From: Nyssa sinensis
Taxonomy: Eukaryota; Streptophyta; Magnoliopsida; Cornales; Nyssaceae
Assembly: GCA_008638375.1 (NCBI GenBank)
Contig: CM018043.1
Location: forward strand, 42,128,651-42,192,650
Direction: 5' to 3'
DNA: 64,000 bases
Shown here: positions 11,864-22,639 of the stretch, one piece after another
Layout: each line of letters begins with the position of its first letter
Position numbering within the stretch: position 1 is the stretch's first letter
Translations under genes and position numbers: made by a program
The notes under the pieces: model-generated
Databases searched by the model: none
Seen by the model: the letters and a program-made list of their open reading frames with translations, nothing else
Told to the model about the DNA's origin: nothing

Positions 11864-11868
11864 ATTTG
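11864..11868. repeat. Target site duplication ATTTG (left)
   Basis: ATTTG directly before the 5' LTR start is repeated at 25730-25734 directly after the 3' LTR. A 5-bp duplication is the Ty3-gypsy norm, so both outer borders of element 2 are fixed. Confidence 0.95.
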
Positions 11869-12288
11869 TGATATACCACTATGTGACGCACCAACCACTG
11901 CATGACACGTGTAACTACAAGATCGGCTCACGACCAATAATGCAGCCCATGCTCGGTCATATAGCTTGTGCTCAGTCGCTTAGCTCATATCCGGCCTTAT
12001 AATCTGTGCTCGGTTATCCAGATCATGCTCGGTCACATAACTTATGTTCGGTCATTCGGTTCATGCTCGGTCATATACCTCATGCTCGGTCAATCAAAAG
12101 GCATAGCCCAAATAAATCGAGCTCACAGTATCAAAGCAAGGTAGCTCTCCTACAAAGACTAAATATATACAGATGCAAGCCTACATTACGGAAAGTTAGT
12201 AATCACTAAGCTCCGAGCAGGGAATGAGGAAACTATTTCCAACAAGGAAACTGCCACAATGAGTTACCATATTCAACAAGGTAACTGA
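11869..12288 (+). mobile_element. 5' LTR of element 2, first part
   Basis: Starts TGATATACCA. Carries a series of roughly 20-bp repeats built on GCTCGGTCA (about 11950-12100). It is interrupted at ACTGA by the solo LTR and resumes at 15380. It matches 25041-25460 with five substitutions. Confidence 0.95.
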
Positions 12289-15200
12289 TGTAATATCCCG
12301 ATCCGGGATATAGCATGTGCACCGGGCTGGACCGGGCTATAAAATATTTAATTACCCGAATAAACCGCCAATTGAATTATGTAATACGTGCATGCACAAA
12401 ATTAAATGGAAATGTATACGAAATATCTATACATACATAATGTATCAAGGTAGTATTATTTATACGGTTGCATATATATATATATATATATATAATAGGT
12501 ATGTAAGTATGTGTCATGTGGGCCTTGCATGATAAGGAGGTGGCAAAGCCACCGAGTGGGAAATCGGCAAGAGAGGGCTAGGGTGCAACGTGTGAGGAGG
12601 AGAGAGAGAGAGAGAAAGCTATGTGTGTGAGGTGTCTTGTGTGCATGTGTGTGGTGTCACCACGGCTATAGGTGGCAAAAGCCACCGACTGAGGAATCGG
12701 TTGAAAGAATTAAAAGGAAAGAGGAAGGGAATAGAGAAATAAAACTGAATCGCAAGAGCAGGAGGGAGAAGAGGAGAATAGAGAAAGGAAGGACTGAAAT
12801 TAAAATTCAGGAAATCGGTTAAGGATAGGTACCCTATTTCATCTTAATCTCTTTAGTTTTACTCCCTGTTATCATCCCTGTTATCATAGAATTCATGACT
12901 GAATTGGTAGGACGCGAAATAGGAAAGAAAAATAAGAAAAAAAACCAGAACTGGGTTACGGCTGGCAATGGTGATTTAACAATTGGTGGAACCAAATCAA
13001 GATTTGAACCATAATATGGATAGGAAACGTCTCTAGGGACCCAACGCACTTCGAATCAGCTTAAATGGTCAAGAAATGGCCATTCTGTGGCCAGTTATTC
13101 CCTCACCGGTGCAACGCCGGAAACTGGAAATGAGTGCGTGAAAACGGTGATGTTGGAGGTTAAAACCGGTCCTAAAATGTTCCTTACAATGTTAGATTTC
13201 ATTTGGAACGAAAACAGTAGGAAACGGACGTGAAATCAGTGAGATCCGTAGGGAATTTCGCTATTCCGGCGACCGTGGCCGGAAAACCCACCGGAGAAGA
13301 CGACCGGATTAACGGGGGCTTCTTCGGGTCATAACGGGACCGGGTTTGGGTCGGACCAGGTCGGGACCCGACCGAAAATGATTAGGGGCAGTGATGCTAT
13401 GTCGTTTTGAATGTAAAATTAAAATCAATTGGGCTGTTTGGTTGCAGAGACAATAAATAGAGATGGGGTTTGGGGGTTATCCAAACCATGGATAAGGTGG
13501 TTAGGGTGGATATGTTAATCCGGTTCTCTAAATTTAACTGAACCGTTTGGTTCAGTGAAGAACCGAACCGGTTAGGGTTTCTAGTCAATGAACCCAATGG
13601 TTCAGACCGCAACTCTGGCTATTTATATTTTGACCCCAAAAGTTATAGCTAATTCCACTAAGGCCCAACAGAAAAATGTTAATTTTATAAAAATGCCCCT
13701 GACTCAAAAGTGGGTCAAACGAGGTCCAAATAGGGAAAATGAATAGTCAATTTTTATTATCTCGGATGCTCTGAGTCCAATGGTGAGGTCCGTTTCACGA
13801 GACGGAGTCCCAAAAAGTTACGACTTGTAAAAATGACCAAAATACCCCTACTTCATAGGTGAGTCAAATGGACTCCGATTGAATTAAATAATTAGTGAAT
13901 TTTTATTATTCTGAACCTTCCGAATCTATTGGTAATGTCAAAATTATGAAAAGAGGTTCCGAGAACAACAGACATATAAAAGTCTAAATAAGTATTAGAA
14001 ATATTGATCATAGCAAGGCATAGAATTTGGTGAATAGAAATTATTCTGAAACGTATTTACTGATATATAGGGAACTCAACGGGAAAAAGGAAAACCTACA
14101 GGAGACTGATTTAGCAATGCATTAGAGGTAAGTAGATACCCTTTCTCTTCCATGTGGTGTTATCAAGCCAAGTTCATTCTTTTACTGCCAAACTTGTACT
14201 CTTGAGCGTATCTGATGTTATTGTCTCCACAATGTGATATTGTTCTATCTGGTGGACATTGATTTATTGTTGTACCATTGTTATCATGTTGAACCGTGTT
14301 TTGAAATGCCTATTGTTATGTTTCCATTGAATTGATGATATTCCATTTTTATATACTCCTATGGAATCATTTATGATCATGAAATGTTTATGTATACTGG
14401 ATTTGTGCTCAGTCACAATATCCATCCGATGCTTTTAAATTCACTGAAGACCTTCGGGTCGAGTCCGTGAACGGACATATGGCCATACACTGGAATGCAC
14501 TGAAGGGGGTAAACCGGGCCCCCAAGGACCGAGGGCATATCAAGCCCTGACACAGAACAAAAGCATCTCTTATACGATTGTTCAACTAAAATTGTTGAAT
14601 TACATTGTTCTTATGATTATCTTGTATTGCGAGATATTCCTTGATTGATTTATTGTGATCAATTATAATGGCAGTACTTTCTTGTTATTGTATTATCGTC
14701 GAGAATTCCAGGACATTGTTATGCCATTCCTACTGATTACACATTGTGATCCCACTGTTCATTTGCCACTGTTCATATGTTAAGAGTTTCATGTTGATGT
14801 TATGTCCCTTACTCCTAATTGTACATTGTGTTCTATTGTTTATTGGCCTTTATGGCAACTGTTCCCATTGGCTATTATAGCATCTTATTTTTATGATTGG
14901 CTATCATATTCTTATTCTTGGATTCATATTCTTTTATGATCCTCGATACCAGTGTCGGAGATCTGTATTTACTTGCTGGGCTCTTGTAGCTCATTCCACC
15001 CTCCTCACCCCCATTTCAGGTACTGATGCTGTGAGACCCCGGTAGGAGTTTAAAGACATAGAAGGACATGTGAGGAAATGCATCAGTTTATGTTTTAGTT
15101 CTCCCATGTATTCACCACCCTCGGGTGCTGGTCATGTTGGTTCTTAATTTATTTATGTAGAACCATACTATGTATTGTAAAGACTTTCGCTAACATTGTG

Positions 15201-15374
15201 TATTGAAAGACTTCCGCTGATGTACTATTACTGATAAGACTTCCGCTGTTATTGTTTTGAGGTTTTAGTACTTTACATATTAGTACTATGATACAGGAAT
15301 GAAAAAAGTAGGGACGGCCTTCGGGTCGGCCCCGCGACACGAGATCCGCATAGGGTGGGTTTCGGGTCGTGACA
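12289..15374 (+). mobile_element. Solo LTR of a Tekay-like chromovirus (3,086 bp)
   Basis: Begins TGTAATATCCCGA and ends GGGTCGTGACA, the same termini as the LTRs of the Tekay element at 46109-57435. It is flanked by the perfect 5-bp duplication ACTGA (12284-12288 and 15375-15379). No internal coding region remains, as expected after recombination between two LTRs. The region carries diagnostic stretches shared with the other Tekay-like LTRs, such as ACTTGTACTCTTGA near 14197 and the GACTTCCGCT repeats near 15190-15250. Confidence 0.95.
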
Positions 15375-15379
15375 ACTGA

Positions 15380-15648
15380 TATCTCCAGAGATCCAATCCC
15401 TATATTCATGGCTCCAAATCTTAATCAACTTAGGAGAGACGTTTGCCTATAAATTCAACCCTAAAGGTACGCTTAATTTTCATGCTCATTATTTTGGCTT
15501 TCATTACAAGTCTTTCAATTCAGTTTATTGACTTAAGCATCGGAGCGGCTACCGCTGGAGCCAACCCGGTGGTCCTCTGATCTTCTGTTTCGAGTGTTTC
15601 GCAGGGAGCCGAGCTTGGATCTCACGTGGGCCAAAAAGTGCAGCATCA
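15380..15648 (+). mobile_element. 5' LTR of element 2, second part
   Basis: Resumes the LTR after the solo LTR and ends GTGCAGCATCA. Contains the TATA box TATAAAT at 15448-15454. Three substitutions separate it from 25461-25729. Confidence 0.95.
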
Positions 15649-15650
15649 GT

Positions 15651-15669
15651 TTGGCGCCGTCTGTGGGAA
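15651..15669 (+). promoter_or_regulatory. Primer binding site
   Basis: TTGGCGCCGTCTGTGGGAA lies two bases after the 5' LTR. The first nine bases, TGGCGCCGT, match the complement of a plant tRNA-Asp 3' end (by recall); the rest matches less well, so the tRNA is only a suggestion. Confidence 0.7.
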
Positions 15670-15727
15670 CGACAATCACCAAGTGCTCTACTCAATCTAA
15701 GCTCATCTTCCGCTTATCAAAAGGATC

Positions 15728-17053
15728 ATGGCTCCCAACTTGCGACCTAGGAAGAACACTCAAAACCCTCATCCTCAACCAACTGCTGGACGAGGAAGAG
15801 GGCGAGTGAATAATCCTGTACAGGAAGAACTGATCGAAACTAGGCGGCAGAACTAGTTGCTACGGGAACAGCTTTTGACTATGTCCAGGACCCTAGCAAT
15901 GTTCACCCAGAATCATGAAACCAATCCCCAAAATCCACCCGTTGTAACAAACACTCAAGAGGAGCAGCCTCCTGCGGCTGCCGGTATTCATAGAGATCCC
16001 CAGCCGTCGATGGCAGCCGGCCGAGGAGTTCCAGCCTTTGTCCCTGAGGTCTATTATCGAAGTACTACCCGATTCCCCATCCCTGGGGTCTCGGGAGTAA
16101 ACCACGTTCCACAAGGGTCACCTCCTCGAGTGGTTCCTATACCACCGGTGCCAGAGAATCAAAACAACCCCCCAGTAATGGGCCGAGATCAGCCTACCCA
16201 TGTAGGCCCTGAGGTCATTAGACCTGCCTCACAGCAGCCCGTCCCGCCAAGGGGGTCAATAAGAGCCGAAGAAGTTGCTGAATCAATAGACCGTACTGCC
16301 GCCATAAGAGGTGCCCAGTATCCGGAACAGGACGAGCTGGCCAGACTACTCGGGAGGTCGGCCACCCCGTTTACCAACGCTATCATGGCTGAAGAAAGAC
16401 CCAAGAAGTTCATCGTCCCTAAGTTCACCCCTTATGATGGGACTGGGGACCCGGGGGACCATCTCTCTCACTACCAGTATACCATGGCTTTGCACGATAC
16501 TTCCGATGCCTTTCTAGGCCGAACGTTCATGACCAGCCTCAATGGTACCGCCCTGAAGTGGTTCCACCACCTCCCTCCGAACTCAGTATCTAGCTTCTAT
16601 GAGCTCGGCAGAAGATTCTTGGACAGATTCATGACTAGCAGAAGGCTAAGAAAGGGTCCGGAATTCCTTCTGAACATAAAACAAACAAGGGAAGAATCAC
16701 TCAGGGGGTATATAGCACGTTTCAACGCCGAGCTCACCGAGGTGACAGACTGCAGCCCTGGTTTCCTAGTGGCTGCTCTAGCCGCTAGACTTGCACAAGG
16801 AGGCTTTAGAGACTCCCTGACCAAAAATCCCCCTGCGGATATGGCGGCACTCATGGACCGTGCAAGAAAGTACATTAACCTGGAGGAGGCCAGGGACACC
16901 TCTAGAAAGGTCAAAGAGCAAGCTCAGAAAGACGATCAGAAGAAAGATAGTCAAAGGAAGGACGACCAAAAGAAGGACACCAGCTCGGCCAGGAAGAGAG
17001 TCAGGAGCCCAGAAAAAAGGGGGCCCCCAGAACCTCCTTCAATTCTGGGCTGA
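15728..17053 (+). pseudogene. gag (capsid part) of element 2, with internal TAG
   Basis: The likely start is ATG 15728 (MAPNLRPRK). An in-frame TAG at 15854 interrupts it at codon 43, after which it is open to 17053. The capsid-like retrotransposon gag region lies around 16400-16900 (KFIVPKFTPYDGTGDPGDHL, ALKWFHHLPPNSV, ARFNAELTEV). The Lys-rich tail (KKDDQKKDSQRKDDQ) leads into an A6G5C5 run at 17013-17028. After this run the homologous reading continues in another frame, so a one-base indel is likely there. Gag would assemble the cytoplasmic particle that packages element RNA. Confidence 0.88.
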
Positions 17054-17886
17054 GGGAATTCAACCACTTTACTCCTCTAAACGCCTCTCCGTACAACATA
17101 TTGAAGCAAGTAAGATCTCGAGAAAATCTGAGATGGCCAGGGCCTTTGAAAGGAGACCCCAGCTATCGAGATCAGACCAAATATTGTGATTTTCACAAGG
17201 ACCGAGGGCACATGACCAATACCTGCAAAGCTCTCAAGCATGAGATTGAGCAGCTAATAAGGAGAGGGAGGCTGCAAGAGTTCGTCAAGCAGGACGGAGG
17301 ACAGAACCCCCGTGACGAACGACCCCAGCAGAGAAAGGCCGACTAGAGGCAAGAACAGAAAGAGGGCAGGAACGAGCCCCCACGACAGAACAATCAGGTG
17401 ATCTTCGTTCTACACGCAGATTCCCCTACAACGAGCACATCTAACAGGTCAAGGAAACGATATGCTCGGGAGGCCAGATCTGCTCCCAACGTCATGCAAG
17501 TCGCTAACTTGGAGAAAAGGTTAAAGCCCGTACCAGAAATCCAATTTACGGATCATGACCTTATGGGAGTTCATTGTCCTCACAGCGATGCCCTGGTTAT
17601 CTCCCTTAAGATCGCCAACTTCGAGATTCGAAGAGTCCTCGTTGACACTGGGTGCTCAACCAATGTACTATTCTACGACCCTTTCAAGCATATGAAACTC
17701 GACCCCAATGACATTAAGCCCACAGGCATAATCATGACGGGCTTCGATGGAAACACTAACACTCCACTAGGAAGGGTCGATCTGGCCACAACTGCGGGTG
17801 AAGGGGACGGACAGAAGACCACGATAGCTGAGTACATGGTCATAAAAGCCAAATCTCCCTACAACGTCATAATTGGGAGGCCCTAG
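17041..17886 (+). pseudogene. gag C-terminus (zinc knuckle) and aspartic protease of element 2
   Basis: Frame 1 carries FNHFTPLNASPYNIL, then a CCHC-like knuckle YCDFHKDRGHMTNTC near 17185-17230 that binds RNA. A TAG at 17344 follows. Next come 17398-17886 with the retroviral-type protease active site VLVDTGCSTNVLFYD near 17636 and the terminal VIIGRP. The latter is cut by TAG 17884, where relatives have Trp. The protease would process the gag-pol polyprotein. The stops break the polyprotein into pieces. Confidence 0.85.
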
Positions 17887-18048
17887 CTACATGAGATGGG
17901 AGCGGTCACCTCAACTCTCCACCAATGCTTAAAATACGTTCACAATCAGACAGTCTACTCCATCAGAGGATGCCAACCGACCTCCCGAGAGTGCCATGCC
18001 CTCGCACTCAAAGCTAAGGCCCCCAAATAGCAATTACTGCACGCCCGT

Positions 18049-20514
18049 GTGTGCAAGGATACAATCTACCCTTGCTGTCACGAGGCAGAAGACTGTCCCT
18101 CCAAGATTGAAGAACCATTGAGCCCCAGAGGAAGGGATAGCAGGGCCAAGCCTATAGGGGAGCCTATTAAAATCCTGGTCAGCTCAAAGGATCAGGGACG
18201 TTACCTGCAGATAGGTCCCGACCTGACACATGCCGAGCAGGATGAGCTGGTCACGTTTTTGAAGAAAAACCTCTCCGTATTCGCCTGGGAGACAAGGGAC
18301 ATGGAAGGGATAGATCTCGACCTGATTACACACAAACTAATGGTGGATCCGGATCATCCACCGGTAAGACAAAAGAGAAGGCCACTCGCTCCAGAGCGAC
18401 ATCAGGTCATCAACGACGAAGTTCAAAGGTTGCTCGACGCCAACATGATCCGAGAGGTATTTTATCCTGACTGGTTGGCCAACACTGTTCTGGTCAAGAA
18501 GAAGAACGGTAAGTGGAGAGTCTGTGTTGACTACACAGATCTCAACAAAGCCTGCCCAAAGGATAGCTTTCCTCTTCCACGAATAGATCAGTTAGTCGAT
18601 GCAACTGCAGGGCACGAGCTCATGAGCTTCATGGACGCTTATTCTGGGTACAATCAAATGCAGATGCATCCTCCCGACCAAGATAAGACTTCATTCATCA
18701 CCGAACGAGGTCTCTATTGCTATAGAGTGATGCCGTTCGGACTGAAGAACGCTGGAGCTACCTACCAACGTCTTGTTAATAAGATGTTCAGCCCTCTAAT
18801 CGGCAGCACTATGGAAGTCTACATCGACGATATGCTGGTCAAAAGCCTAAGGAAGAGCAGTCACCTCCAGCACCTAGCACAGACCTTTGATATTCTCAGG
18901 CAGTATAAAATGAAGCTTAATCCCTCAAAGTGCACCTTTGGTGTAACAAAAGGGAAATTCCTTGGGTACATAGTCTCTCAAAGAGGTATACAAGTAGACC
19001 CGACCCAGATCGGGGCTCTGATCGGACTGAAATCCCCAAGGACCCGGAAGGACATTCAAGCTCTGAACGGCCGGATAGCAGCTCTCAGCAGATTCATCTC
19101 CAAATCCACGGATCGGTGTCTACCCTTCTTCAAGGCTCTGAAAGGTAACAAATCTTTGCAATGGACTGACGAGTGTGAAAAATCCTTTCGAGAACTCAAA
19201 AAGTACTTGGCTTCGCCCGAACTTTTATCAAAACCGATCCAAGGAAAAAGGCTACTTCTCTATCTTGCAGTCTCTAAGAACGCTGTTAGTTCGGTACTGG
19301 TCAGACAGGACAGAAGCGTGCAGAGGCCCGTCTTCTATGTCAGCAAGGCATTATTGGATACGGAAAAGAGGTACCCCGAAATTGAGAAGCTAGCCCTTGC
19401 ACTCATAGTATCTGCACGGAAGCTGAGACCTTACTTCCAAGCACATCCCATAGAAATTCCGACTGCCTACCCACTGAAAACAGTCCTGAGAAAACCAGAA
19501 GTATCAGGACGGTTGGTCAAGTGGTCAGTGGAACTAGGGGAGTTCGATTTGTCCTACATTCCACGAGTCTCAATTAAAGAGCAAGCCTTGGCAGACTTCG
19601 TCGCAGAATTCACTCCCGCACTACTAGGCAAAGCTCAAGTCTCAGACGATGTGGGAACTTGGAAGTTGTATACTGATGGATCATCCACTGACCGAGGTGC
19701 CGGAGCAGGGCTAGTACTACACTCTCCTGATGGACTTACGACCGAAAGGGCAATTAGCTTGGGGTTCAGAGCCTCCAACAACGAAGTGGAATATGAGGCC
19801 CTTATCTTAGGGATGAAGCTAGCTCAGGAGTGCGAGGTACAGAACCTCGAGGTATTTTCTGACTCCCAACTGATGGTTAGCCAAATTCAAGGAGAATATG
19901 CCGTCAAGGATGAAAGAATGCTTCGATATTCGGAGCTAGTCAACTTGCTGAAACATTCCTTCCGAGCATTCTCAATCCAAAAAATAGAAAGAGGACAGAA
20001 CGGCAGAGCTGATGCCTTGGCAAACATGGCATCCCACATGAAGACAGGGGTAGATTCAACGATAAAATTCTCTCACCAGCCAAGGCCTAGCACCGAGGAG
20101 ATCCAGGTCGCCCAAGTCACAGAACAGCCTCAAAACTGGATGACTCCTATAGTTCAGTACCTGGAAGAAGGACTCCTCCCAGAAGACAGAAATAAGGCAA
20201 AAAGAATCCGCATCAAAGCAGCTCGGTATCTTGTCCTTAATGGAAAGCTCTACCGAAGATCTTACACTAAGCCATTGTTAAAATGCTTAGCACCCGAGGA
20301 GTCTCAGTACGTCTTGGCAAAAATCCATGAAGGAATCTGTGGAAATCACAACGGAGGGAGAACCATAGCCCACCGAGCTCTAACCCAAGGCTACTACTGG
20401 CCTGGGATGCTGAAGGAAGTAAAGGAATATACTCGAAAGTGTGACAAATGCCAGAGGTTCGCCCCTTATCAGCATCAGCCACAACATGAGCTCATCCCCA
20501 TTACTAACCCATAG
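18049..20514 (+). pseudogene. Reverse transcriptase, dual RNase H and integrase zinc-binding region of element 2
   Basis: An 821-codon open stretch of the pol polyprotein. Reverse transcriptase spans roughly residues 120-340 with YIDDMLVKS at 257. The first, degenerate retroviral RNase H follows at about 380-510. A second RNase H of the archaeal-like type starts at YTDGSSTDRGAG (about 540), with FSDSQLMVSQIQG and a DALANMAS end. The integrase zinc-binding region is near 760-805 (CGNHNGGRTIAH, KCDKCQRF). Upstream it is separated from protease by TAG 18028. Downstream TAG 20512 cuts it from integrase at NP-stop-PFAQW, where Trp is expected. It would have copied RNA to cDNA. Confidence 0.93.
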
Positions 20515-20532
20515 CCCTTTGCACAGTGGGGA

Positions 20533-21372
20533 ATGGACATCATAGGACCGTTGCCTAAAGCCAAACCGAACAGGAGATACCTACTGGTGGCTATTGACTA
20601 CTTCTCAAAATGGGCCGAAGCAGAACCACTGACCCGCATCACTGAAAAAGAGATACAGAGTTTTACTTGGAAAAATATAGTCTGCAGGTTCGGCATACCT
20701 CATGTGATCGTCTCAGATAATGGCACACAGTTCACTGGGAAAATATTCAAGAAATTCTGCCAAGACATAAACATCAAACAGCACTTTTCCTCCCCTGGTC
20801 ATCCTCAGGCAAACGGGCAGGCCGAGGTCACCAACCGAACTATCCTGAACGCTCTCAAGAAAAGATTAGAGGAAGCTAAAGGGAGATGGGTCGAGGAACT
20901 CCCTGGGGCACTCTGGGCCTACCGGACAACCAGGAGAACTCCAACATCAGAAACTCCCTTCTCCCTCGCCTACGGAACTGAGGCAGTAATCCCTGTTGAG
21001 ATCGGCATGCCGACCCCAAGGACTGAGGCTTTCAACGAAGAGACCAATGACCAACAACTAGCAGAAAATTTGGATTTGCTCGAGGAAAGGAGAGAGCAGG
21101 CCGCAATCAGAATGGAAGCATATCAGCGCAGGATGGTTAACTGCTCAAAAATTGGCCTCAAACCTGCCAGTTTCCAAGTTGGGGACCTCGTCCTAAGAAG
21201 GGTTTTCCAGAACACCAAGGACCCTACCATGGGGAAGTTATCACCGAACTGGGAAGGCCCTTACAGAATTACCAAGACAGTTAGACTGACCACTTATTGG
21301 TTGGAAAGCATGGATGGGAAACCTGTTCCCAGGCCTTGGAACATGGAACATTTACGAAAATATTATCAATAA
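20533..21372 (+). pseudogene. Integrase core and C-terminus of element 2
   Basis: Same frame as the reverse transcriptase ORF and separated from it only by TAG 20512. It shows the DDE core (MDIIGPLPK, VSDNGTQFTG, GQAEVTNRTI) and the C-terminal GPYRITKTV / WNMEHLRKYYQ end. No chromodomain follows, in contrast to the Tekay element at 54 kb. Otherwise open and well conserved with the degenerate copy at 469-1308. Confidence 0.92.
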
Positions 21373-21404
21373 AGTACTTTCTTTTTATTTCAACATATTC
21401 CGTG

Positions 21405-22090
21405 AAGCATCTCAATGTACAGACTTCAGTTCTGGTCCATCTCAAATGTACAGACCTCTAAAGGTCTGGTCCATCTTAAATGTACAGACCTCTAAAGGCC
21501 TGGTCCATCTTAAATGTACAGACCTCTAAGGTCTGGTCCATCTCAAATGCATAGGCTAAGGTCTGGTCCATCTCAAATGCACAGACTCAGGTCTGGTCCA
21601 TCTCAAATGCACAGACTCAGGTCTGGTCCATCTCAATGTACAGACTTCAGGTCTGGTCCATCTCAAATGTACAGGCTAAGGTCTGGTCCATCTCAAATGC
21701 ACAGACTCAGGTCTGGTCCATCTCAAATGCACAGACTCAGGTCTGGTCCATCTCAATGTACAGACTTCAGGTCTGGTCCATCTCAAATGCACAGACTCAG
21801 GTCTGGTCCATCTCAATGTACAGACTTCAGGTCTGGTCCATATCAAATGTACAGGCTAAGGTCTGGTCCATCTCAAATGCACAGACTCAGGTCTGGTCCA
21901 TCTCAATGTACAGACTTCAGTTCTGGTCCATCTCAATGTACAGACTTCGGTTCTGGTCCATCTCAAATGTACAGACTTCAGTTCTGGTCCATCTCAAATG
22001 TACAGACTTAAGTTCTGGTCCATCTCAAATGCACAGACTCAGGTCTGGTCCATCTCAATATACAGACGACAAGTCTGGTCCATCTTGGTA
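21405..22090. repeat. Tandem array of 30-bp hairpin units (element 2)
   Basis: About 22 units, mostly exactly 30 bp, built as CAGAC-(4 to 6 nt)-GTCTG followed by GTCCATCTCAAATG. The first units have the longer form CAGACCTCTAAAGGTCTG with a 6-bp stem. Starts about 35 bp after the integrase stop. It lies between the sense polyprotein and the 3' end of the antisense gene. Long open frames through it arise from the repeat period and are not called as genes. Confidence 0.93.
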
Positions 22091-22639
22091 GACGAAGCTG
22101 ATGTTTCATTACAAGCACACAAAGGCACTGTAAACAGGCAAGAATAATCTTTAAAGTGCTCAGTCATACCGACCGTATTCGGCAATCAAGCTCGGGCTTT
22201 GTTCTAAGAGGTCAAAATAACTGCCTTATACCAGTTTTTACAATTGTTGATTAGTGATCAGATTGATCGATTATTATTCTAGTTATCTTTCTTAAAGAAA
22301 GTCCATGATTCAAAAACCTCTCCAATATCAAGAGTTCAGCACAAGTCTGTTATTACTGCACATTACTTCAGGATTACCATAAGTTAGTTCTGGAGACAAC
22401 CCATGGTCGGTAAAGACAGTACTTCGTAAACTGAGCAGGTTTACTTGTGTCATACTACAAACATCTAAGACCGAAGTTCGGTTACACACAACAAAGCATT
22501 GATACATTTTTTAGAGCAGAACTCAAAGAATGCCAAACAACCAAAGAAAGGTAGAGACAGAAACTGAAGAGAAGACATTTTCATTGATAATGCAAACTCG
22601 GTTACAAACATGATGAGACAGGATTAACAAAAAGTTTCC
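22091..22639. other. Spacer between hairpin array and antisense gene
   Basis: No ORF of note. On the minus strand, past the antisense stop, there is an AATGAAAA motif near 22580 that could act as a weak polyadenylation signal. Confidence 0.5.

Noticed and set aside
12845..13049. Short antisense ORFs in the solo LTR at 12289-15374
   Set aside because: No domain, and the region is an LTR with defined ends and duplication.
17012..17020. Programmed minus-one frameshift site in element 2 gag
   Set aside because: The in-frame codons do not give the X XXY YYZ pattern, and the gag already carries a nonsense codon, so a simple indel is more likely.
21514..22091. Two overlapping 150-165 aa ORFs rich in SGPSQMHRL or VWSISNAQT repeats
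   Set aside because: They are the 30-bp tandem array read in two frames; the period is a multiple of three, so stops are avoided by chance. No start context or domain.
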